Of a stretch of 6,690 bases of DNA, positions 1-5,656 are shown piece by piece. How positions within the stretch are numbered: position 1 is the first letter of the stretch; every line of letters starts with the position of its first letter. Made by a program: the position numbers and the translations under genes. The notes below the pieces were generated by a model. That model did not search any database. It worked only from the letters and a program-made list of their open reading frames with translations, and had not been told where the DNA came from. Source of the DNA: Defluviitaleaceae bacterium (GTDB taxonomy: Bacteria > Bacillota > Clostridia > Lachnospirales > WRAA01); assembly GCA_009780445.1 (NCBI GenBank), contig WRAA01000110.1, positions 1 through 6,690 of the forward strand, given 5' to 3'.

Positions 1-1131
1 ATGTTGCAACTGATGCGCGAACAAGCCACGGGCGCGGAACTTCTGTTCTTTATGATAGCCGGCGGCGGAACGGGTATCTTGATGCTGGGTATCGCTCCGT
101 ACATCACATCGTCCATCATCATGCAGCTGCTTACCGTCGCCATTCCCAGGCTGGAAGCAATCAAGAAGGAAGGCGAAGAAGGCCGCAAGAAGATCAACCA
201 GATCACCCGCGTGCTGACGGTTGGCCTTGCAACACTGCAAGGTACCGCAATGATCATCAGCTTCTCCGAATTCTTCTACACACCGGGGCTGTTCACCTAC
301 TTCATTGCCGTGCTTGCTCTCGTTACCGGCACCATCTTCATCATGTTCCTTGGTGAACTTCTCACCGAAAAGGGCATCGGCAACGGCGCGTCCTTCATAA
401 TCTTCGCGAACATCCTTGCGGCTCTGCCCACAGCCGTGCGGGATCTCTACTCAGTGGGCATCACCTCCCCGGAGAACATGGCGCGCGTTGTCGGCATAAT
501 CTTCTTCCTGCTTGCCACCATGGCCTTTGTCGTGCTGGTGCAGGGCGGTGAACGCCGCATACCCGTCCAGTACTCCAAGAAGATGGTGGGCCGCCAAATG
601 TACGGCGGGCAAAGCTCGTACATCCCGCTGAAGGTTAACATCGCGGGCGTACTCTCCATCATCTTCGCCATATCCCTGCTGCAGTTCCCGGAGATGATCA
701 GCTCCTTCTTCCCGGGTACGCCCGGCTCCACCATGCAGACAGTGATACAATGGCTCGGAATGACACATCCCTTCGGCGCGGCGTTGTACGTGGTGCTGAT
801 ATTCTTCTTCACCTTCTTCTATACGTCCTTCTCCATCAACCCTATCGAGATGGCCGAAAACATGAAGAAGAGCGGCGGCTTCATCCCGGGGATACGCCCA
901 GGCAAGCCCAGCAGCGACTATATCGCGCGTACAGTATACCGCCTGTCGTGGATCGGCGGCTGTGCATATGCCATCATCGCGTCGATACCCACCCTGCTTG
1001 AATGGACGCTCGGCCTGCAAGTCGGCTTCGGCGGAACAACCCTGCTGATCCTCACAGGCGTTGCCCTCGAGATCGTGAAACAACTTGAGTCCCAGCTGCT
1101 TATGCGCCACTACAAAGGCTTCCTAAGCTAG
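1..1131 (+). CDS. secY: Preprotein translocase subunit SecY, 5'-truncated by the window edge
   Basis: SecY is the multi-spanning membrane channel of the Sec translocon; with SecE/SecG and SecA or the ribosome it exports and inserts proteins across the plasma membrane. The 376 visible residues match SecY from about the second transmembrane segment to the C-terminus. Landmarks are LGIAPYITSSIIMQLL (29-44), the cytoplasmic KKEGEEGRKKINQ (55-67), LGELLTEKGIGNG (117-129), the loop ERRIPVQYSKK with YIPLKVNIAGV (184-217), the NPIEMAENMKKSGGFIPGIRPG loop (280-301) that contacts SecA or the ribosome in the family, FGGTTLLI (343-350) and the ending LLMRHYKGFLS. The family is about 420-440 residues, so roughly 60 N-terminal residues (first membrane segment and plug region) lie upstream. 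The ATG at base 1 is therefore probably an internal Met codon. The stop lies 2 nt before map. Confidence 0.97.
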   Translation: MLQLMREQATGAELLFFMIAGGGTGILMLGIAPYITSSIIMQLLTVAIPRLEAIKKEGEEGRKKINQITRVLTVGLATLQGTAMIISFSEFFYTPGLFTYFIAVLALVTGTIFIMFLGELLTEKGIGNGASFIIFANILAALPTAVRDLYSVGITSPENMARVVGIIFFLLATMAFVVLVQGGERRIPVQYSKKMVGRQMYGGQSSYIPLKVNIAGVLSIIFAISLLQFPEMISSFFPGTPGSTMQTVIQWLGMTHPFGAALYVVLIFFFTFFYTSFSINPIEMAENMKKSGGFIPGIRPGKPSSDYIARTVYRLSWIGGCAYAIIASIPTLLEWTLGLQVGFGGTTLLILTGVALEIVKQLESQLLMRHYKGFLS

Positions 1132-1133
1132 TT

Positions 1134-1889
1134 ATGGCCATACCGATAAAGAACGACAACCAGCTCGCCAGAATGCGCGAAGCAGGGCACGTTGTGGCGG
1201 AGGTCTTCGCGCTGCTTAAATCCCGGATAGAACCCGGTTTAAGCACGCGCGACCTCGAACGCTTGGCGGTGGCACATATGCGCAAGTACGGCGCGAAACC
1301 GTCGTTTAAAGGCTACAACGACTTCCCGGGCAGCATCTGCACTTCCGTCAACAATGAGGTCATCCACGGTATTCCCGGTATCAGGAAACTGAAATCCGGC
1401 GATATTATCAGCATCGACGTAGGCGTATACCTTAACGGCTTCCACGCCGACGCGGCGCGCACCTTCCCCGTGGGCGACGTTTCGCCCGAAGCCCTGCGCC
1501 TGATAAGCGTCACGCGGGAAAGCTTCTACAAAAGTATCGAGTTCGCCAAGGCAAACTGCCGCCTCTTCGACATCTCCGCCGCTGTGCAGGACTATGTTGA
1601 GATGTTCGGCTACACCTCTGTGGAGGACTATGTGGGCCACGGCGTGGGCATGGAGCTGCACGAGGATCCGCAGATCCCCATGTTCCGCCAGCAAGGCAGG
1701 GGGCCGCGCCTGTGCAAGGGTATGACCTTGGCCATAGAGCCTATGGTCAACCAAGGCTCCCGCGAGGTTGTGACCACGCGGGACAACTGGACCGTAGTCA
1801 CCAAGGACGGCGGGCTTTCAGCACACTACGAAAACACCGTCCTGGTAACAGAGGGCGAACCCGAAATACTTACGCGTCTTATGTACTAA
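1134..1889 (+). CDS. map: Methionine aminopeptidase, type I
   Basis: This cytosolic dinuclear metalloenzyme removes the initiator methionine from nascent proteins after deformylation. The 251-residue length is that of type Ia enzymes without an N-terminal zinc-finger extension. The expected active-site residues are all visible: H78 (NNEVIHGIP), metal ligands D95 (SIDVG) and D106 (HADAART), H169 (VGHGVG), H176 (ELHEDP), E202 (IEPM) and E233 (HYENT). It is therefore predicted active. The start is only 2 nt after the secY stop, and the nearest purine-rich stretch (AAAGG, 1114-1118) is about 15 nt upstream and poorly spaced, so translation is probably coupled to secY. In many Firmicutes adk lies between secY and map; here it is absent. 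The segment NCRLFDIS (141-148) carries Phe where the family usually has Gly, which is minor. Confidence 0.97.
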   Translation: MAIPIKNDNQLARMREAGHVVAEVFALLKSRIEPGLSTRDLERLAVAHMRKYGAKPSFKGYNDFPGSICTSVNNEVIHGIPGIRKLKSGDIISIDVGVYLNGFHADAARTFPVGDVSPEALRLISVTRESFYKSIEFAKANCRLFDISAAVQDYVEMFGYTSVEDYVGHGVGMELHEDPQIPMFRQQGRGPRLCKGMTLAIEPMVNQGSREVVTTRDNWTVVTKDGGLSAHYENTVLVTEGEPEILTRLMY

Positions 1890-1922
1890 ACTCATAAACC
1901 CACAAGTAAAATAGGTGGTACA

Positions 1923-2192
1923 ATGCTTTTACAGATCGGTCAGATCGTCTACTCAAAGGCAGGGCGCGACCGCGGCGAGGCCTTTGTGGTGGTGGATGTG
2001 GACGGCGAGTTTGCATATATTGTAAACGGCACCAGCCGCCCGCTGGCTCGCGCAAAGAAGAAGAAGGCCAGGCACATCCAGCCCACTAACCACACGGACG
2101 AAGCCTTAGCCGCCAAGCTGGGTTCCCGCGCCTACATCAACGACGCACAGATCGTGAAAACGCTTCAAGCATACGATCAACACAAGGCATGA
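1923..2192 (+). CDS. Small KOW-domain RNA-binding protein (L14e/L6e/L27e-like)
   Basis: An 89-residue basic protein. Its N-terminal 30 or so residues (IGQIVYSKAGRDRGEAFVVV) form a recognisable KOW motif, the small beta-barrel RNA-binding element found in ribosomal proteins and NusG. A lysine/arginine-rich stretch follows (ARAKKKKARH, 42-51), then a tail with a possible helix (ALAAKLGSRAYINDAQIVKTL). Proteins of this type, annotated as L14E/L6E/L27E-like KOW proteins, commonly sit between map and infA in Clostridia, but as far as I know their role is not established. RNA or ribosome binding is inferred from the fold and the neighbours. The ATG follows an imperfect AGGTGG (1913-1918) at 4 nt. 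The gene lies 33 nt after map and 22 nt before infA, so it is probably cotranscribed. Confidence 0.87.
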   Translation: MLLQIGQIVYSKAGRDRGEAFVVVDVDGEFAYIVNGTSRPLARAKKKKARHIQPTNHTDEALAAKLGSRAYINDAQIVKTLQAYDQHKA

Positions 2193-2214
2193 TACTCATG
2201 CGAGGAGGTAATGC

Positions 2215-2433
2215 ATGTCGAAGGACGACGTCATAGAAGTGGAGGGCGTTGTAACCGAAAAGCTCCCAAACACCATGTTCATGGTAAAGCTTGAAAACGG
2301 CCACCAAATTGTAGCCCACATTTCAGGCAAGCTGCGCATGAACTTTATCCGCATCATCCCGGGCGACAAAGTTAAGATCGCGATGTCGCCGTACGACCTG
2401 TCCAAGGGCAGGATCATCTGGCGCGATAAATAG
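2215..2433 (+). CDS. infA: Translation initiation factor IF-1
   Basis: IF-1 binds the A site of the 30S subunit during initiation and assists IF-2 and IF-3. The 72-residue length is exactly that of the family. It is a single S1-like OB-fold, with the hallmark strings DVIEVEGVV (5-13), MFMVKLENGHQIVAHISGKLRMNFIRIIPGD (21-51, read as one beta-barrel block) and SPYDLSKGRIIWR (58-70). The C-terminus WRDK differs slightly from the more usual YRYK or YRFK. A strong GAGGAGGT (2202-2209) lies 5 nt upstream of this ATG. Another ATG at 2211 is in a different frame and is not used. The gene sits 22 nt after the KOW gene and 30 nt before rpmJ, its usual partner. Confidence 0.97.
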   Translation: MSKDDVIEVEGVVTEKLPNTMFMVKLENGHQIVAHISGKLRMNFIRIIPGDKVKIAMSPYDLSKGRIIWRDK

Positions 2434-2463
2434 TTCCCACACACCAAAGGAGGTTGACCGGCT

Positions 2464-2577
2464 ATGAAGGTCAGGCCGTCAGTAAAACAGATCTGCGAAA
2501 AATGCAAGGTCATCAAGCGCAAGGGCGCGATCCGCATTATTTGCGAAAATCCAAAGCACAAACAACGCCAGGGCTAA
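2464..2577 (+). CDS. rpmJ: 50S ribosomal protein L36 (zinc-binding form)
   Basis: This is the smallest protein of the large subunit, and it binds 23S rRNA. The 37-residue product starts MKVRPSVKQICEKCKVIKRK and ends HKQRQG, the typical length and pattern. C11, C14, C27 and H32 form the CCCH zinc ribbon of the C+ type, so it should bind zinc. The start is preceded by AAAGGAGGT (2446-2454) with 9 nt spacing. The gene ends with tandem stops, TAA followed directly by in-frame TAG. It is 30 nt after infA and is followed by an unusually long 116-nt gap before rpsM. Confidence 0.97.
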   Translation: MKVRPSVKQICEKCKVIKRKGAIRIICENPKHKQRQG

Positions 2578-2693
2578 TAGTCTACGCGCGAATTAGTTTT
2601 GGCCAACTATGGCTAGGTTGGGGTAAGCCCCCGAAGCGGCCTCGCAACATAACATACGCAAGATTGCAACTAATATGGAGGTGCAACAACAAC
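2578..2693 (+). promoter_or_regulatory. Possible structured leader of the alpha operon (upstream of rpsM)
   Basis: This 116-nt gap is much longer than the other gaps inside the cluster (2-35 nt). By eye it can form CCAAC (2603-2607) with GTTGG (2617-2621), or alternatively TTGGGG (2618-2623) with CCCCGA (2629-2634, one G-U pair). These two compete for the same bases. A weak TTGCA/TGCAA stem (2664-2668 with 2682-2686) would put GGAGGT (2677-2682), the rpsM ribosome-binding site, in its loop and base. In Escherichia coli the alpha operon mRNA is repressed by S4 through a leader pseudoknot before rpsM, and in Bacillus S4 also autoregulates. A similar role here is inference only. No convincing promoter was found in the gap. 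Confidence 0.4.
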
Positions 2694-3062
2694 ATGGCAC
2701 GTATCGCAGGTGTAGACCTACCCAGAGAGAAACGCGTCGAAATCGGCCTGACCTATATCTACGGCATCGGCCGCAAGTCCTCGCAGAACATACTTACACT
2801 AGCCGGTGTAAGCATGGATACACGCGTGCGCGACCTCACCGACGACGAAGTCGGCCGCATACGCGACGCTATCGACAAAACCCAGATGGTAGAGGGCGAC
2901 CTCCGCCGTGAGATAGCACTCAACATCAAACGCTTGGTTGAAATAGGCTGCTACCGCGGCATCCGTCACAGAAAAGGCCTGCCCGTTCGCGGCCAGCGCA
3001 CAAAAACAAACGCCCGCACACGCAAAGGCCCCAGAAGGACAGTCGCCAACAAGAAGAAGTAA
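2694..3062 (+). CDS. rpsM: 30S ribosomal protein S13
   Basis: S13 sits in the head of the small subunit and contacts tRNA in the P site and the large subunit (inter-subunit bridges). The 122 residues match the family length. They begin MARIAGVDLPREKRVEIGLT, with the helix-turn region YIYGIGRKSS (21-30), GCYRGIRHRKGLPVRGQRTKTNARTRKG (85-112, the rRNA-binding part), and a lysine-rich tail ANKKK that reaches towards the decoding site in other bacteria. The ATG at 2694 is chosen because the protein homology begins there and GGAGGT (2677-2682) lies 11 nt upstream. The frame is open back to 2454, but that extension overlaps rpmJ and encodes nothing S13-like. It is the first gene of the alpha operon block and is followed by rpsK after 30 nt. 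Confidence 0.97.
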   Translation: MARIAGVDLPREKRVEIGLTYIYGIGRKSSQNILTLAGVSMDTRVRDLTDDEVGRIRDAIDKTQMVEGDLRREIALNIKRLVEIGCYRGIRHRKGLPVRGQRTKTNARTRKGPRRTVANKKK

Positions 3063-3076
3063 GCTGCATCAGCTTA
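3060..3076 (+). repeat. Perfect 7-bp inverted repeat spanning the rpsM stop codon
   Basis: TAAGCTG (3060-3066) is the exact reverse complement of CAGCTTA (3070-3076), with a CAT loop. The left arm begins with the TAA stop codon of rpsM. The repeat ends 1 nt before AAGGAGGT, the ribosome-binding site of rpsK. No run of T follows, so it is not an intrinsic terminator. A role in stabilising the mRNA or tuning rpsK translation is possible but unproven, and chance is a fair alternative for a hairpin this short. Confidence 0.5.
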
Positions 3077-3077
3077 T

Positions 3078-3085
3078 AAGGAGGT
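3078..3085 (+). promoter_or_regulatory. Strong Shine-Dalgarno site supporting the TTG start of rpsK
   Basis: AAGGAGGT lies 7 nt upstream of a TTG codon at 3093, where S11 homology begins (MAKK). No ATG or GTG at a suitable distance competes with it, so it fixes the TTG start. Confidence 0.85.
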
Positions 3086-3092
3086 TAGCAAC

Positions 3093-3494
3093 TTGGCAAA
3101 GAAGGTAGTCAAGAAAGCCGCAACACGCAGACGCCGCGAGCGCAAGCACGTAGAGCGCGGCCAGGCCCACATCCAATCCACGTTTAACAATACAATCGTC
3201 ACTATCACCGACGCGGCCGGAAACGCCCTGTCGTGGTCGTCCGCCGGATCCCTGGGCTTTAGGGGTTCGCGCAAGTCCACGCCATATGCCGCGGGCATGG
3301 CGGCAGACACCGCCGCGGCCGGCTCCAAGGACTTCGGCCTGCGCACCATAGAAGTTTTTGTAAAAGGCCCCGGAAGCGGGCGCGAAGCCGCCATAAGGTC
3401 TCTCCAGGCCGCCGGGCTTGAAGTTTCGATGATCAAGGACGTTACCCCTGTCCCCCACAACGGTTGCAGACCGCCGAAAAGGCGCAGGGTCTAG
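3093..3494 (+). CDS. rpsK: 30S ribosomal protein S11 (TTG start)
   Basis: S11 is a platform protein of the small subunit, next to the 3' end of 16S rRNA and the mRNA exit. The 133 residues are close to the usual 127-130, with a basic N-terminal tail (VKKAATRRRRERKHVERG) as seen in Gram-positive members. Typical strings are AHIQSTFNNTIVTITD (25-40), SAGSLGFRGSRKSTPYAAG (50-68), VKGPGSGREAAIRSL (90-104) and the ending DVTPVPHNGCRPPKRRRV. The N-G pair in HNG is the site of isoaspartate formation in the E. coli protein. Initiation is at TTG, supported by a near-ideal ribosome-binding site. It follows rpsM by 30 nt and precedes rpsD by 23 nt. Confidence 0.97.
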   Translation: MAKKVVKKAATRRRRERKHVERGQAHIQSTFNNTIVTITDAAGNALSWSSAGSLGFRGSRKSTPYAAGMAADTAAAGSKDFGLRTIEVFVKGPGSGREAAIRSLQAAGLEVSMIKDVTPVPHNGCRPPKRRRV

Positions 3495-3517
3495 CTCAAT
3501 TTTCGGAGGTGTAGTTA

Positions 3518-4111
3518 ATGGCAGTAAACAGACAGCCTGTGCTGAAAAGGTGCAGAAGCCTTGGAATAGAACCGGCATACCTGGGAATATACAAGAAATC
3601 GAAGAAGCAACCGCCGCGCCAAATGCGCAAGATGAGCGAATACGGCGCACAGCTGCGCGAGAAGCAAAAGGCAAAGTTTATCTATGGCGTGCTTGAGAAG
3701 CAGTTCCGCAACTACTTCGCCAAAGCGTCCAAGATGCGCGGCGTGGTTGGCGAAAACCTGCTGGCCTTGCTGGAAACACGCGTTGACAATACGCTGTTCC
3801 GCCTGGGTTTTGCCCGCACCCGCCGGGAAGCCCGCCAGATCGTAAGCCACAACTCGATACTCATAAACGGCAAGCGCGTTAACATCGCGTCCTACAACCT
3901 TAAAGCCGGCGACGTTATCACCGTCACCGAAAGCGCGCGCCAAAGCCAACGCTTCAAGGATATCCTCGCGGCCACAAGCTCGGTTATCGTGCCGGCGTGG
4001 CTCTCCGCCGACAAAGACCGCCTGCAGGGCACAGTCGTCAGCATCCCCACGCGAGAGATGATAGATCTGCCTGTGCACGAAACGCTCATTGTTGAACTTT
4101 ATTCCAAATAG
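3518..4111 (+). CDS. rpsD: 30S ribosomal protein S4 (zinc-free form)
   Basis: S4 is a primary 16S rRNA-binding protein that starts assembly of the 30S body and helps line the mRNA entry tunnel. In several bacteria it also represses its own mRNA. The 197 residues show the N-terminal domain (KRCRSLGIEPAYLGIYKK, 10-27), the conserved SEYGAQLREKQKAKFIYGVL (40-59), the LETRVDNTLFRLGFARTRREARQ segment (85-107) that opens the S4 RNA-binding domain (about 86-150), and the C-terminal IPTREMIDLPVHETLIVELYSK. Only one cysteine (C12) remains where zinc-binding S4 proteins carry four, so this is the C- form, like those I recall from other Clostridia. The ATG lies 8 nt after CGGAGGT (3504-3510). It precedes rpoA by 21 nt. 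Confidence 0.97.
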   Translation: MAVNRQPVLKRCRSLGIEPAYLGIYKKSKKQPPRQMRKMSEYGAQLREKQKAKFIYGVLEKQFRNYFAKASKMRGVVGENLLALLETRVDNTLFRLGFARTRREARQIVSHNSILINGKRVNIASYNLKAGDVITVTESARQSQRFKDILAATSSVIVPAWLSADKDRLQGTVVSIPTREMIDLPVHETLIVELYSK

Positions 4112-4120
4112 TAACCCCTG

Positions 4121-4125
4121 GGAGG
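4121..4125 (+). promoter_or_regulatory. Shine-Dalgarno site supporting the GTG start of rpoA
   Basis: GGAGG lies 7 nt before the GTG at 4133, within the 21-nt gap after rpsD. The alpha-subunit N-terminus (MFEFEKPRIE) begins exactly at this GTG, and no upstream ATG fits. Confidence 0.8.
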
Positions 4126-4132
4126 TCGAAAC

Positions 4133-5086
4133 GTGTTTGAATTTGAGAAACCTCGCATAGAGATCGCAGAAGTTTCGGAAAACGGCACCTACGGTCGCTT
4201 CGTGGTAGAGCCGCTGGAGCGTGGGTTTGGTGTAACACTTGGCAATTCGCTAAGGCGCATACTGCTGTCGAGCCTCCCCGGAGCGGCCGTTTCGAGAATA
4301 AAAATTGACGGAGTGTTGCACGAGTTCAGCATCCTGCCCGGCGTAAAGGAAGATGTGTCGGAGATCATCCTCCACCTCAAGAACCTGGCCATCAAGAGCA
4401 ATTCCGATTTCGACGTAAAGACCGCTGTTATCGACTATTCCGGCGAAGGCATAGTCCGCGCGGGTGATATCCAGGTGGATCCGGATATCGAGATCATGAA
4501 CCCGGATCTGCATATCGCCACGCTTTCCGGCGCAGATGCCAAGCTCTATGTCGAAATAAGCGTGACACGCGGCCGCGGCTACGTAGGCGCGGACCGCAAC
4601 AAGCTGCCCAACCAGCCTATCGGTGTCATTCCGGTTGACTCGCTCTACACACCCGTAAAGCGCGTAAACTACAAGGTAGAAAACACCCGCGTAGGCCAAA
4701 TTACCGACTACGACAAGCTGACCCTGGAAGTCTGGACAAACGCAACCCTTAGCCCGGACGACAGCGTAAGCTTGGGCGCGAAAATATTGAACGAGCATCT
4801 GAACCTCTTTGTGGACCTTTCCGACAACGCAAAGAACACCGAAATTATGATCGAGAAGGACGACAGCAAGAAGGAGAAGATCCTTGAACTCAGCATCGAA
4901 GAGCTTGACCTTTCAGTGCGCAGCTACAACTGCCTAAAACGTGCCGGCATCAATTCTGTGGAGGATCTGGCCAACAAGACGGAAGAGGACATGATGAAGG
5001 TGCGCAACCTCGGGCGCAAGTCTCTGGAAGAAGTGCTGAACAAGATGCAGGAGCTGGGGCTGGAGCTTCAGCCGTCAGAGGATTAA
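4133..5086 (+). CDS. rpoA: DNA-directed RNA polymerase subunit alpha (GTG start)
   Basis: The alpha subunit dimerises to nucleate RNA polymerase assembly (alpha2-beta-beta'), and its C-terminal domain contacts UP elements and activators. At 317 residues it has the usual length. The N-terminal domain (about 1-230) contains VEPLERGFGVTLGNSLRRILLSSLPGAAV (25-53), the dimer and core-binding region, with LHEFSILPGVKED (62-74) and NPDLHIATL (123-131). A charged linker (EKDDSKKEK, 241-249) leads to the C-terminal domain (about 252-307), with LSVRSYNCLKRAGI and RNLGRKS. R263, N266, C267, G294 and K296 correspond to the DNA-binding determinant around R265 of E. coli, so DNA contact should be intact. 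The gene lies between rpsD and rplQ, its near-universal position. Confidence 0.98.
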   Translation: MFEFEKPRIEIAEVSENGTYGRFVVEPLERGFGVTLGNSLRRILLSSLPGAAVSRIKIDGVLHEFSILPGVKEDVSEIILHLKNLAIKSNSDFDVKTAVIDYSGEGIVRAGDIQVDPDIEIMNPDLHIATLSGADAKLYVEISVTRGRGYVGADRNKLPNQPIGVIPVDSLYTPVKRVNYKVENTRVGQITDYDKLTLEVWTNATLSPDDSVSLGAKILNEHLNLFVDLSDNAKNTEIMIEKDDSKKEKILELSIEELDLSVRSYNCLKRAGINSVEDLANKTEEDMMKVRNLGRKSLEEVLNKMQELGLELQPSED

Positions 5087-5104
5087 GTCCGCACAAAACT
5101 ATTC

Positions 5105-5113
5105 AAAGGAGGG
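5105..5113 (+). promoter_or_regulatory. Strong Shine-Dalgarno site supporting the TTG start of rplQ
   Basis: AAAGGAGGG lies 6 nt before the TTG at 5120, where the conserved L17 N-terminus begins (MAFYRKLGR). No ATG is available nearby; the first in-frame ATG is at codon 17, inside the conserved region. Confidence 0.85.
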
Positions 5114-5119
5114 TCTCTT

Positions 5120-5656
5120 TTGGCGTTTTACAGAAAACTTGGGCGACCGACAAACGTGCGCATTGCAATGCTACGCAGCCTTGCAACCAATTTACTATAC
5201 CACGGCAGAATCACCACAACAGTAACCCGCGCGAAGGAAGTCCGCAAGATCGCCGAAAAGCTGATAACCACAGCTGTGAAGGAGAAGGACAACTTCACCG
5301 AAGTAACCTTGACCGCAAAGGTTCCCCGCAAGGACACAAGCGGCAATCGCGTGAAGGAAGAGCGCGACGGCAAGCGCGTCACCGTCTACGACGAAGTAAC
5401 AAAGACTATCAAGAAGGACAACCCTTCGCGTATGAACGCACGGCGCAAGATACTCGCTGTGCTGTATCCCGTGACAGAAGTGCCGGCCGACGGACGCAAA
5501 CGCCGCCAGAACACCAAGGAAGTGGACATGGCCGCCAAGCTCTTCGACGATATCGCGCCGCGCTACACAGACCGCAACGGCGGCTACACCCGCATGATGA
5601 AACTTGGCCCGCGCAAAGGCGACGCCGCAGAAATGGTAGTTATCGAACTGGTGTAG
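5120..5656 (+). CDS. rplQ: 50S ribosomal protein L17 with internal extension (TTG start)
   Basis: L17 binds 23S rRNA on the back of the large subunit, near the exit tunnel. The conserved parts are the N-terminal MAFYRKLGRPTNVRIAMLRS, LATNLLYHGRITTTVTRAKE (21-40), VRKIAEKLIT (41-50), ARRKILAVLY (107-116) and the C-terminal KLFDDIAPRYTDRNGGYTRM with KLGPRKGDAAEMVVIELV. The product is 178 residues against about 113-130 usually. The excess is a charged insert at about residues 54-101, containing RKDTSGNRVKEERDGKRVTV and DEVTKTIKKD, plus a shorter loop at about 117-134. The insert is in frame, with codon use like its neighbours, so it looks like a genuine lineage extension and not a frameshift. 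I recall similar longer L17 proteins in Oscillospiraceae-type Clostridia, but could not check this. Confidence 0.95.
   Translation: MAFYRKLGRPTNVRIAMLRSLATNLLYHGRITTTVTRAKEVRKIAEKLITTAVKEKDNFTEVTLTAKVPRKDTSGNRVKEERDGKRVTVYDEVTKTIKKDNPSRMNARRKILAVLYPVTEVPADGRKRRQNTKEVDMAAKLFDDIAPRYTDRNGGYTRMMKLGPRKGDAAEMVVIELV

Noticed and set aside
1..3. The ATG at the first base as the true start of SecY
   Set aside because: The protein would lack the first membrane segment and plug region found in all SecY; the coordinate coincides with the window edge, so the gene most likely begins upstream.
451..1110. A 219-codon antisense open frame across secY
   Set aside because: It lies fully opposite a strongly conserved gene, has no recognisable domain, and is expected from codon bias in a moderately GC-rich genome. 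The same applies to the other antisense frames across map, rpsD, rpoA, rplQ and rplM-rpsI.
2660..2676. TAATAT as a possible -10 box for an internal promoter before rpsM
   Set aside because: There is no TTGACA-like box about 17 nt upstream, and the hexamer lies directly against the ribosome-binding site, which would leave almost no leader.
2454..2693. An open frame in the S13 frame that could make a 202-residue protein fused to S13
   Set aside because: It overlaps rpmJ out of frame, has no S13-like or other recognisable sequence, its TTG lies inside the rpmJ ribosome-binding region, and S13 homology starts at 2694 with its own ribosome-binding site.
4250..4798. A 182-codon antisense open frame across rpoA
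   Set aside because: It is a shadow of rpoA with unusual composition, no plausible ribosome-binding context and no known family.
5279..5420. A frameshift or inserted foreign segment in rplQ
   Set aside because: The reading frame is continuous, the flanks are conserved and base composition matches the neighbours, so a natural in-frame extension fits better.
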